The notes below the pieces were generated by a model. The model had not been told where the DNA came from and made no database searches. It saw only the letters and a program-made list of their open reading frames with translations. This document shows, in pieces, positions 8,002-15,320 of a stretch of 15,889 nt of DNA (positions are counted from its first letter, which is position 1; each line of letters starts with the position of its first letter). The translations under genes were made by a program, and so were the position numbers. This DNA comes from BHER01 sp051652245 (lineage in GTDB: Bacteria; Bacillota_I; Bacilli_A; Culicoidibacterales; Culicoidibacteraceae), in the NCBI GenBank assembly GCA_051652245.1, contig JBOFTV010000080.1, forward strand, positions 1-15,889. Reading direction: 5' to 3'.

Positions 8002-10470
8002 GTGAGTGATGATATGATCAAAAAGGATAATATAGTACCAATAAGTTTAACTAAGGAAATGAAAACTTCGTTTTTAGATTATTCGATGAGTGTTATCGTT
8101 TCAAGGGCACTTCCAGATGTTCGCGATGGCTTAAAACCTGTACATCGTCGAATATTATATGCAATGAATGATTTAGGAATGCATGCTGGAAAAGCATACA
8201 AGAAGTCTGCACGTATTGTGGGGGAAGTAATTGGTAAATATCATCCTCATGGTGATTCTGCTGTTTATGGAACAATGGTGCGGATGGCACAAGATTTTAG
8301 TATTAGAAATATGTTAGTTGATGGGCATGGAAATTTTGGTTCAATTGATGGTGATGGTGCTGCAGCAATGAGGTATACAGAAGCAAGAATGAGTAAAATT
8401 TCGATGGAATTATTACGAGATATTAATAAAAATACAGTTAACTTTGTTGATAATTACGATGGCTCAGAGAGAGAACCAGCTGTACTTCCTTCAAGATTTC
8501 CCAATTTATTAGTTAATGGTTCAATGGGAATTGCTGTTGGGATGACAACAAACATTCCCACACATAATTTACGGGAAGTAATTAGTGGAACACTCGCTAT
8601 TATTGATAATCCAGAAATTGAAATAATGGAATTGATGGAACATCATATTTTAGGGCCCGATTTTCCAACATCTGCTTTAATTTTAGGACGATCAGGTATT
8701 CGTAAAGCTTATACAACGGGTCACGGTTCAATTATTATGCGAGCTAAAACAGATATTGAAGAGATGAAAAATGGCAAGAAACGAATTATTGTCCACGAAA
8801 TTCCTTATCAAGTAAATAAAGCAAGACTAGTTGAAAAAATTGCGGAATTAGTAAGAGAAAAGAAAATCGAAGGAATCACAGATTTACGTGATGAATCTAA
8901 CCGTGTCGGAATTAGAGTTGTTATTGAATTATCACGTGATGCAACTGCTGAAGTTGTATTAAATAATTTATTTAAGCAAACACCATTACAATCAACATTT
9001 GGTGTTAACATGCTTGCCTTGGTTGAAGGGAAACCAGAAATATTAAATATCAAGCAGGTACTAGAACACTATATTAAGCATCAAAAGGAAGTTGTCTTTA
9101 GACGGGTAACCTTTGATCTTAAAAAGGCAGAAGACAGAGCACATATTTTAGAGGGCTTGAAGATTGCTTTGGATAATATTGATGAAATTATTAAAATAAT
9201 TCGCTATGGTGAAAAACCGAAAGATGAATTAATGGAGCGCTATAAATTGAGTGACATTCAATCACAAGCTATTTTAGATATGCGATTGAAACAAATAACG
9301 AAGCTAGAAGGAGATAAAATTTTAGCAGAGTTGAATGATTTATTGGCAATAATAGCAGAGTTTAAAGTTATTTTAGCGGATGAGCAAAGAATTCTAGGAA
9401 TTATTAAAGAAGAGCTGACAGAAATAGCTCATAAATATGGCGATGATCGCCGATCACAAATTATTGATGGAGCAATTACAGATATTGATGATGAAGATTT
9501 AATCCCGCAGGAAGAAATTATCATTACATTAACGAATAAAGGCTATATTAAACGATTAAGCGTTGATACGTATAAAGTTCAAAATAGAGGCGGAAAAGGC
9601 ATTAAAGGGATGAATACAAAAGAAGAAGATTTTGTTGAATATCTTTTAACGACGAATACCCATAATTATTTAATGTTCTTTACAAATAAAGGAAAAGCTT
9701 ATCGAATGAAAGGCTATAGAATACCCGAATTTGGTCGCACTGCAAAAGGAATTCCAATCATTAACTTATTACCAATGGATAATGATGAGTATATCAACAC
9801 AGTTATACCAATTGAAGCCTTTGATACAGATGAATATCTATTCTTTGCAACGAAAAAAGGTATTGTTAAGCGAACTAAATTATCTGAATTCGAAAGAATT
9901 AGATCAAGTGGTAAAATTGCATTAACACTTAAAGAAGATGATGAAGTACTTGCTGTAAGAAGAACTTCAGGAGAAGAAGAAATTATTTTAGCTTCAAGCG
10001 AAGGAAAAGCGATTAGATTTGATGAAAAATCAATTCGTGAAATGGGTCGTACGGCATCAGGTGTACGAGGGATGAAAATACCGGAAGAACATCAGATAGT
10101 TGGTCTTACAAGCACTATTGGGACAACAGAGTTGCTTGCAATTACGGAGTTTGGTTATGGAAAAAGGACAGGCATTGAGGAATATAGGCTACAAACTCGT
10201 GGAGGAAAAGGAACCAAAACAATTAACACAACGAGTAAAAATGGCCAATTAATTGGTGTTAGAGCAATCGATAATAGTGTTGCCCAAGATTTATTCATAA
10301 TAACAAATGAAGGAATAATTATTAGGTTACCAATTGATCAAATATCACAGTCTGGTAGAGCAACACAGGGTGTTAGACTTATTAGATTAAATGAAACTCA
10401 ACGTGCGATGACTGTTACTCTTGCTCCAAGAGAAGAAGAAGTTATAATTGAAGAAGATGATTTAAGTTAA
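8002..10470 (+). CDS. gyrA: DNA gyrase subunit A
   Basis: The DNA cleavage and wrapping subunit of gyrase, 822 residues from the GTG at 8002. That start is preferred because AGAGGTG (7989-7995) lies 6 bases upstream; the in-frame ATG at 7978 has no RBS and would add 8 atypical residues. The quinolone-binding helix region reads HPHGDSAVYGTMV (81-93): Ser86 is retained but Gly90 stands where most bacteria have Asp or Glu. The catalytic Tyr is Tyr125 in AAMRYTEARM. The C-terminal beta-pinwheel begins near residue 510, with GyrA-box-type QNRGGKG (about 526) and a later TRGGKG repeat. The tail is acidic (EEEVIIEEDDLS). It is transcribed from its own promoter. Confidence 0.98.
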   Translation: MSDDMIKKDNIVPISLTKEMKTSFLDYSMSVIVSRALPDVRDGLKPVHRRILYAMNDLGMHAGKAYKKSARIVGEVIGKYHPHGDSAVYGTMVRMAQDFSIRNMLVDGHGNFGSIDGDGAAAMRYTEARMSKISMELLRDINKNTVNFVDNYDGSEREPAVLPSRFPNLLVNGSMGIAVGMTTNIPTHNLREVISGTLAIIDNPEIEIMELMEHHILGPDFPTSALILGRSGIRKAYTTGHGSIIMRAKTDIEEMKNGKKRIIVHEIPYQVNKARLVEKIAELVREKKIEGITDLRDESNRVGIRVVIELSRDATAEVVLNNLFKQTPLQSTFGVNMLALVEGKPEILNIKQVLEHYIKHQKEVVFRRVTFDLKKAEDRAHILEGLKIALDNIDEIIKIIRYGEKPKDELMERYKLSDIQSQAILDMRLKQITKLEGDKILAELNDLLAIIAEFKVILADEQRILGIIKEELTEIAHKYGDDRRSQIIDGAITDIDDEDLIPQEEIIITLTNKGYIKRLSVDTYKVQNRGGKGIKGMNTKEEDFVEYLLTTNTHNYLMFFTNKGKAYRMKGYRIPEFGRTAKGIPIINLLPMDNDEYINTVIPIEAFDTDEYLFFATKKGIVKRTKLSEFERIRSSGKIALTLKEDDEVLAVRRTSGEEEIILASSEGKAIRFDEKSIREMGRTASGVRGMKIPEEHQIVGLTSTIGTTELLAITEFGYGKRTGIEEYRLQTRGGKGTKTINTTSKNGQLIGVRAIDNSVAQDLFIITNEGIIIRLPIDQISQSGRATQGVRLIRLNETQRAMTVTLAPREEEVIIEEDDLS

Positions 10471-10489
10471 AAGGGAGTAATCCCTTTTT
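10469..10489 (+). terminator. Short gyrA terminator
   Basis: AAAAGGGA (10469-10476), loop GTAA, TCCCTTTT (10481-10488), then one more T, a C and TTT. The stem starts in the stop codon. It is short with a weak T-tail, so some read-through into dacA is likely; no dacA promoter is visible in the gap. Confidence 0.7.
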
Positions 10490-10522
10490 CTTTACTAAAA
10501 TTAGATAAGGAGGATGATTGTT

Positions 10523-11905
10523 TTGAAAATGAAGATAATTATAAAAGGAATTATGATTTTTGTCGCTGCGTGTACATTAAATGTTTCACATGAAACATTT
10601 AATGCAACTACAGCAGCGGAACCTAAGATAAAAACGAGTATAAAGGAGCTGCTAGATGAACCAGAAAAGCTTTTTTTAAGCTCGGAGGCTCCTTATATTG
10701 ATTCAAAGGCATCATTTTTGATGAATAGAGATACTGGACAAGTAATTTATACGGAGGATGGTGAATATCCGCTGCCAGTACTAAGCATTACAAAAGCATT
10801 AGCAGCATATGTAATTTTTGATAAGCTTGCAGAAAACAAACCAGAGTTTACGATGGAGACTAAGATAAAAGCAAAGGGGAGACCAGTATTAGTTTCCTAT
10901 GAATATAATTTTTCAAATGTTTCATTGTATGAAGGTGAAAATTACACGGTGAGAGAGCTACTCGATGCGATAATGATAAACTCAGCAAATGGAGCCTTAA
11001 TGCTTGTGGGAGAATTTATAGCGGGATCAGAAGCAAAGTTTGTTAATCTTATGAGGGAAAAAGTAAAGTCACTTGGTTTAAAACAGACAACAGTTTATAC
11101 ATCAACGGGTTTGGATAAGGCGGATTTAGTGGAGTATGGTTATGTAGATCTAGAAGATGGCGTTAATTCAATGAGTTCGGCTGATGTGGCATATATGGTA
11201 ATGCAATTTAGTAAGGATTATCCAGAAATTTTGACAATCACAAGTAAAGCAAAAGGTATCTTCGCTACGCTAACATCAGATCCAATAGAATATGATACAA
11301 CAATAGCCCTCCTTAATGGGCAAAAGTATTTCTATGCAGGTGTCAATGGCTTTAAAACAGGCGGAGATATACCAGATTATACGTCGACGATTGTTTTTAC
11401 AGCAACGGTGAATGATATCAATCTAGTCGGTGTCATCCTTGGGGCAAAGAATTCAGAAATAAGATCAGAAGAGGTCCATAAGCTACTTGATTATGGCTAC
11501 AAAAGTATTTTTTATAAGACGGTGATTACGCCAGAGAATAAACTATTCAATGAAACTAGTAAAATTCCGGTTAAGTACGGCGATAAAAAAGCAGTTACTG
11601 TAGCTGTAGATAGAAAAATGATGCTGGCATCTAGCTATGAAAATTTAAATGCAGAATTGTATTTCACGCCAACTAATGAAAAGTATAGTAAGAAGTATGA
11701 AGCTTTGACTGGTATAATCAGAAAAGGTGAAATTATTGGAAAGATAAGCGTTCCTTATAATGATTTGAATTTTCTGACGGGAACGGAAGAAGAAAGCTAT
11801 ACAGTTAATGTAATTGCAATGGAAGATATTAATAATGGATTCTACCTATTTAGCTGGGCTGAAAAAGTAGGGGATACATTTAAGGAATTATTTTTTAGAA
11901 AATAA
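10523..11905 (+). CDS. dacA: D-alanyl-D-alanine carboxypeptidase (DacA/PBP5-like, peptidase S11)
   Basis: A low-molecular-weight penicillin-binding protein that removes the terminal D-Ala from peptidoglycan stem peptides outside the cell. The TTG at 10523 is chosen because AAGGAGG (10507-10513) lies 9 bases upstream; the ATG at 10514 touches the RBS. That gives 460 residues. The N-terminus has Lys residues and a short hydrophobic run (IMIFVAAC, 10-17), then N-V-S-H-E-T-F-N-A-T-T-A-A, allowing either signal peptidase I cleavage after TAA (about 32) or a lipobox at Cys17. Active-site motifs are SITK (88-91), SAN (154-156) and KTG (278-280). The C-terminal domain follows, and the last 20 residues (SWAEKVGDTFKELFFRK) look like the amphipathic membrane anchor of this family. 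A parS-like palindrome lies inside codons 20-26. Confidence 0.93.
   Translation: MKMKIIIKGIMIFVAACTLNVSHETFNATTAAEPKIKTSIKELLDEPEKLFLSSEAPYIDSKASFLMNRDTGQVIYTEDGEYPLPVLSITKALAAYVIFDKLAENKPEFTMETKIKAKGRPVLVSYEYNFSNVSLYEGENYTVRELLDAIMINSANGALMLVGEFIAGSEAKFVNLMREKVKSLGLKQTTVYTSTGLDKADLVEYGYVDLEDGVNSMSSADVAYMVMQFSKDYPEILTITSKAKGIFATLTSDPIEYDTTIALLNGQKYFYAGVNGFKTGGDIPDYTSTIVFTATVNDINLVGVILGAKNSEIRSEEVHKLLDYGYKSIFYKTVITPENKLFNETSKIPVKYGDKKAVTVAVDRKMMLASSYENLNAELYFTPTNEKYSKKYEALTGIIRKGEIIGKISVPYNDLNFLTGTEEESYTVNVIAMEDINNGFYLFSWAEKVGDTFKELFFRK
10582..10597. other. parS-like site 1, inside dacA
   Basis: TGTTTCACATGAAACA matches the Bacillus parS consensus (TGTTNCACGTGAAACA) at every position but one (G to A in the centre). 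The palindrome extends outward on both sides as ATTAAA and TTTAAT, giving arms of 13 bases. A 23-base stretch around it (10579-10601) is identical to that around 13691-13706. It encodes N-V-S-H-E-T-F in the DacA export signal. Confidence 0.7.
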
Positions 11906-11916
11906 TTCCTTTTTTT
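11882..11916 (+). terminator. Strong dacA terminator overlapping the stop codon
   Basis: AAGGAATTATTTT (11882-11894) pairs perfectly over 13 bases with AAAATAATTCCTT (11899-11911), loop TTAG, and further T residues follow. The left arm encodes the last residues of DacA and the stop codon is in the right arm. Confidence 0.92.
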
Positions 11917-11945
11917 ATTGGTGGCTAGCTGGGGGAAAGATTAAT

Positions 11946-11961
11946 AGTTTCACGTGAAACA
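11946..11961. other. parS-like site 2
   Basis: AGTTTCACGTGAAACA differs from the Bacillus parS consensus only in the first base, and its 14-base core GTTTCACGTGAAAC is a perfect palindrome. It lies about 30 bases after the dacA terminator. In Bacillota, parS sites cluster near the origin, bind ParB (Spo0J) and load SMC. Confidence 0.88.
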
Positions 11962-12127
11962 AATTAAAGTGGAAGTATTCTCAGCGGTTGAAATAGAGGT
12001 GAAATATGGCTTAGAGTGAATACTAGTTAAGGAAGGGAAGATAAATCCTTGAATTTATTAGTAGTTATGATTTTTTTTGATTTAGCGGAAAGTAGAGACT
12101 TTGACTTTTTTTATTTAATTGGAAAAA
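11962..12127. other. Intergenic stretch without a recognised gene
   Basis: No convincing coding frame. The only structure seen is an imperfect inverted repeat: AGTATTC (11974-11980) with GAATACT (12018-12024), plus partial TC/GA and AGC/GCT continuation around a long loop. Several T- and A-runs follow. The IS66 fossil begins at about 12128. Confidence 0.4.
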
Positions 12128-12733
12128 ATGAGGCTAGTCCTCTATTTATATGATTTACTAGTATTTTTAAAAATATGCTTTCAGTGAAATATGGTATAAA
12201 TTAGGGTTGAAAACAAGGAAAGATAGTGACTCTAGGGCAGAGAAAGTAATTTATTGACGAAGGTATGTACCTAGAGTGAGAACTAAAAAAATCTAAAGAG
12301 AGAAGAATGGGTAGCTTAAAAAGCTAATTGAATAAAGGGGTCACGAAGTGCAGACGGATTTAAAAAAGCAATTCATAACAGGAAAAGCCGAGGAGTCTAA
12401 ATAGGATATAAAGGTGTCATGTGAATCTATGTGGAAATTCCAGAGGATATTAGTAAAAAGAATACTGCAGAAATCGATACAAACAGCTGAAATAGATTAC
12501 GAATCGGGCATACGTCTTCGACAAGTAGACAATCGAGTATCTCAGGAGAGACTTTTAGTGGAGTGTTTGCTTAAATTTAAAGCGATTGTATGCAATTTAC
12601 TACTAATTTTACAGTAAATCTGTGAAAAGTCAGCAGAAATTATCAAATTCCAATTAAAAAAGCAGATGATTATAGCCCCACATCCACGTCTATTGATATC
12701 ATCAACGATTCCTAAAACGATGTTTGAGGTGGA
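12128..12733 (+). mobile_element. Ancient IS66-family fossil, copy C
   Basis: Base-by-base comparison with copies A and B shows the same element, heavily eroded. The leader TCCTCTATTTATATGATTTA, a relic RBS near 12217-12228 and the start region align without gaps for about 75 bases; the start codon context TTATGGCA has become CTAGGGCA. After a deletion it resumes as GTGCAGACGGATTTAAAAAA, then ATAAAGGTGTCA, then ATAGATTACGAATCGGGCAT and ACTTTTAGTGGAGTGTTTGC. It continues through TATGCAATTTACTACTAATT, matching copy B around 13422-13444. Its end is blurred but may reach the ATTCCTAAAACGATGTTT near 12710-12728, next to copy B. The small open frame here is only a remnant. Confidence 0.75.
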
Positions 12734-12750
12734 AGAAACCTAAGAGAATA

Positions 12751-13645
12751 AACGCAATTAACCCTTTATTTATATGGTTTAACAGCATGTTTAAAATTAT
12801 ATTTTCATTGATAAATGTGGTAAAAATTAAGATAGAAAAAAAAGAAAGGTGGTGGGTTTATGGCAACAAAAGTACAATATCAAAAAGCATATCGCAAAGA
12901 AAGAGAAGCGGCAAAAAACATGCAGTCGGTGCTAGCAGACAATCGATTATAGAGAGAAAAACTAGAGCAGACAATGGCTATACTAGGAAAGCAGTTTGTT
13001 GAAGAAGATAAGTCTCTAGCTCAAGAGCTAAAAGAAACGAGAAAACTATTGAGTGAAAAGGATAGTATAATCGAAGATATAAAAAAAATTGATGCGGGAG
13101 ACCGAAGAATGCGAATACTTAAAAGGCAGATTCAACAAAACGAGTCAAAACGCAAGTAAGCCACCAAGTACAGACGGATTAAAAAAAGTAATCCATAGCA
13201 GCCGAGTTAAAACAGGGAAAAGTCCGGGAGGGCAGATAGGGCATAAAGGTGTCAGCGCAAGCTATGTAGAAGAGTCAGATAACATCATCAAAAAGCGAGC
13301 TAGAGAATGCGGCTGTGGCGGTAAAATCACCTGCACAAATCAATACAAAAAAAAGCAGACAGTCCACATTCCATCCGGAGAAACTTTTAGTGGAGCGTTT
13401 GCTTAAATATCAGGAAGAACATATGCGATTTGTGACTGATTTTGAAGTAGCATTTGATAACAATATGGCAGCGCGGGCTATACGAATGACGGAGACAAAG
13501 ATGAAAGTTTCGGGTTATTTTAGAAGTGAATTGAGCAGGGATTTTTTTTTTTATTATTTGTAGCCTGATTCAAACTGCGAAGAAAAACAAGCAAAATTAT
13601 TATGAGGTGTTCAAAAAAGCATTCTCACAAAACATCGTATTTGGC
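12751..13645 (+). mobile_element. IS66-family element remnant, copy B
   Basis: Homologous to copy A (1-1154) in inverted orientation, beginning at AACGCAATTAACCCTTTATT and ending near ACATCGTATTTGGCC, where both copies still resemble each other. It is much better preserved than copy C, which lies directly upstream in the same orientation. Terminal inverted repeats could not be recognised with confidence, so the limits are those of the shared homology. Confidence 0.8.
12860..13645 (+). pseudogene. IS66-family transposase with stop, frameshifts and large deletion
   Basis: The ATG at 12860 follows AAGGTGGTG. The frame hits TAG at 12950 (codon 31; copy A has TAC). It then continues in the same frame from about 12974 (LGKQFVEEDKSLAQELKETR), shifts near 13087 where two A residues of copy A are missing, and runs on as NKTSQNASKPPSTDG, GGQIGHKG and ECGCGGKITC. 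After the KKKQ residues near 13350 the whole catalytic middle is missing and the frame shifts to HPEKLLVERLLKYQ, then DNNMAARAIRM and SGYFRSE. The conserved Glu of the AER triplet (present in copy A) is Ala here. A last frameshift in the T-run at 13542-13553 precedes SLIQTAKKNKQNYYEVFKK. It is clearly dead. Confidence 0.88.
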
Positions 13646-13668
13646 CAAGAACTTGATGTCTTGGTTCT

Positions 13669-13687
13669 ATTTCTGCTGACTAGTTAC
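13669..13687. repeat. Direct-repeat member (partner at 1233-1251)
   Basis: ATTTCTGCTGACTAGTTAC, 18 of 19 identical to the copy upstream of the dnaA-side box cluster. It sits between IS66 copy B and parS-like site 3. Confidence 0.5.
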
Positions 13688-13690
13688 AAA

Positions 13691-13706
13691 TGTTTCACAT
13701 GAAACA
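13691..13706. other. parS-like site 3, upstream of the serS promoter
   Basis: TGTTTCACATGAAACA is the same 16-mer as in dacA and differs from the Bacillus consensus by one central base. It ends 19 bases before the serS -35 box, so a bound protein could touch serS transcription. Confidence 0.7.
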
Positions 13707-13725
13707 TTTACTGTAAAATTAGCAA

Positions 13726-13754
13726 TTGACTTAATACAATAGATTTGCTATAAT
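13726..13754 (+). promoter_or_regulatory. serS promoter
   Basis: TTGACT (13726-13731), a 17-base spacer and TATAAT (13749-13754) with an extended TGC: the best sigma-A-type promoter in the window. The expected start is near 13761, at the head of the T-box leader. Confidence 0.92.
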
Positions 13755-13760
13755 CAAGCC

Positions 13761-14005
13761 ATAGATAAATCGTTGATAAGAGGTAGTAACTTTTATACAA
13801 TTTTGGAAAGAGAGTTCGTGTGAGGTGTGAGCGAATCAAAATTGAAAAGTGAATCAGTCTTTGAGTGAGCTGGTGAAGATGTTTTGCGTAGTCAGTTTCG
13901 GTTCTGCCCGTTATAGCAGGTTGAGGTCTAATAGCATATTAGATAAAAGAAGGTGGTACCACGTTTAAATACGTCCTTCGATAAAATAGGTGCCTTTTAT
14001 TTTAA
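13761..14005 (+). promoter_or_regulatory. Serine T-box riboswitch leader of serS
   Basis: A leader RNA that senses uncharged tRNA-Ser. Stem I pairs CAATTTTG (13798-13805) with CAAAATTG (13837-13844) and GTTCG (13814-13818) with CGAAT (13832-13836); the distal loop holds GGTGTGA (13824-13830). The likely specifier is AGT (13848-13850), a serine codon directly after GAAA, with AGTA on the opposite strand (13785-13788). Stem III is CTAATA-GCA-TATTAG (13928-13942). The T-box AGGTGGTACCACG (13951-13963) forms a perfect antiterminator: GAAGG/CCTTC and ACG/CGT around the TGGTACC bulge that pairs with the tRNA acceptor end. The terminator is poor: only A/T-rich pairing around AAAATAGG and TTTTATTTT (13984-14003). 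Specifier choice is by comparison with known leaders. Confidence 0.9.
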
Positions 14006-14038
14006 TTAAATAAGAGCACAGTGGAAAGAGGAAGAAAA

Positions 14039-15307
14039 ATGATTAATATTCAAAAAATAAGAGAAGACAGGGAGTTTATGAAAGAAAACCTTAGTAATAA
14101 AGGTGTGGAACCAATTAAAATAGAGGCTATCTATGAGTTGGATTTAATTTACCGAAAATATGTTCAGGAAGTAGAAGAGTTAAAGAACAAAAGAAATATA
14201 GCTTCAAAAAAAATTGGGGAGATGAAGCGAAATAATGAGGATACTACGGGTATTTTTTTAGAGGTTGAGAAAATTGGGGAGGATATTAGAGAAAGAGATG
14301 TTCAGGTTAAGCAATTAAAATCGGATATTTTTAATCAATTGGCAGTCCTTCCGAATATTACCGATAAGACTGTTCCTAAGGGAGCAACAGAAGCAGAAAA
14401 TATTGAGTTGTATAAGTGGGGGGTGCCGCGGATATTTGATTTTGATGTGGTGGCACATTGGGATTTAGTAGAGTCATTGGGTATTGTTGATTTTGAAAGG
14501 GCAGCGAAGATAACTGGAAGTAGATTTTCGATTTATCGTGGGACGGGTGCAAAATTAGTAAGAGCACTTTTAAATTTTATGTTGGATACTCATTCCGATG
14601 CCGGATATGAAGAAATGATGACACCAGCTATTGTAAATAAGGAGTCATTGTTTGCTACAGGGCAGTTGCCAAAGTTTGCGGAGGATGTTTTTAAGCTGGA
14701 GGAGGAAAGAGAGTTCTATTTGATTCCAACAGCAGAAGTGACACTTACTAGTATGTATCGCGATGAAATTATCGATAGTAGTTTACTGCCAATTAAGCAG
14801 ACAGCATATACACCATGTTTTCGTTCAGAGGCAGGGTCTGCAGGCCGGGATACGCGAGGTTTAATTAGGCAACATCAATTTGACAAGGTTGAGTTAGTGC
14901 ATCTAACAAAGGCAGAGGATTCAGTTAGGGTGTTAGAAGAGTTACGTCAAGAGGCGGAGAAGATTTTACAGTTATTGGAGTTGCCATATCGAACAATTAC
15001 ATTATGTACGGGAGATACGGGCTTTTCAAGTTCAAAGACTTATGATATTGAAGTTTGGTTGCCATCATATGATGCTTATAAAGAGATATCATCATGTAGT
15101 AATTGTACTGACTTTCAAGCAAGACGAGGAAATATTCGCTATCGAGACGAAAAGGGGAAAACAAGGCATGTGCATACATTAAATGGTTCAGGTCTTGCGA
15201 TTGGTCGGACATTTGCAGCAATTATTGAAAACTATCAAAATGTTGATGGTAGTGTCACGATTCCTAAAGTACTAATTCCATATATGGGTGGAAGAACAAA
15301 AATGTAA
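14039..15307 (+). CDS. serS: Seryl-tRNA synthetase
   Basis: A class II aminoacyl-tRNA synthetase that charges tRNA-Ser (and tRNA-Sec where present) with serine in the cytoplasm. From the ATG at 14039 it has 422 residues, close to the B. subtilis enzyme. AGAGGAAG (14027-14034) is a suitable RBS; the GTG at 14021 would place it inside the gene. A long coiled-coil tRNA-binding arm spans about 25-105 (VEELKNKRNIASKKIGEMKR). The catalytic core shows GTGQLPKF-type sequence (ATGQLPKF), motif 2 FRSEAGSAGRDTRG from residue 261, SSCSNCTDFQARR and motif 3 GSGLAIGRTFAAIIENYQ from residue 383. It is controlled by the upstream T-box and probably cotranscribed with the thioesterase gene. Confidence 0.98.
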   Translation: MINIQKIREDREFMKENLSNKGVEPIKIEAIYELDLIYRKYVQEVEELKNKRNIASKKIGEMKRNNEDTTGIFLEVEKIGEDIRERDVQVKQLKSDIFNQLAVLPNITDKTVPKGATEAENIELYKWGVPRIFDFDVVAHWDLVESLGIVDFERAAKITGSRFSIYRGTGAKLVRALLNFMLDTHSDAGYEEMMTPAIVNKESLFATGQLPKFAEDVFKLEEEREFYLIPTAEVTLTSMYRDEIIDSSLLPIKQTAYTPCFRSEAGSAGRDTRGLIRQHQFDKVELVHLTKAEDSVRVLEELRQEAEKILQLLELPYRTITLCTGDTGFSSSKTYDIEVWLPSYDAYKEISSCSNCTDFQARRGNIRYRDEKGKTRHVHTLNGSGLAIGRTFAAIIENYQNVDGSVTIPKVLIPYMGGRTKM

Positions 15308-15320
15308 GGGGATGACTTAA

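Noticed and set aside
8930..8942. ATCACGTGAT in gyrA as another parS site
   Set aside because: Only the CACGTG core is shared; the TGTTT/AAACA arms of parS are missing.
12229..12277. ACTCTAGG/CCTAGAGT inverted repeat as a separate element
   Set aside because: The stretch aligns without gaps to the start region of the IS66 leader and N-terminus, so the 8-base pairing is probably chance.
12414..12617. 67-codon open frame as a small gene
   Set aside because: It lies inside IS66 fossil copy C, aligns with decayed transposase DNA and has no RBS.
12724..13002. 92-codon open frame as a small gene
   Set aside because: It covers the leader and the out-of-frame start of IS66 copy B; the true transposase start is at 12860 in another frame.
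1..13645. Functional composite transposon carrying the origin genes
   Set aside because: Both flanking transposase genes are broken and the enclosed genes are the standard essential origin cluster in standard order, so active mobility of the block is not supported.
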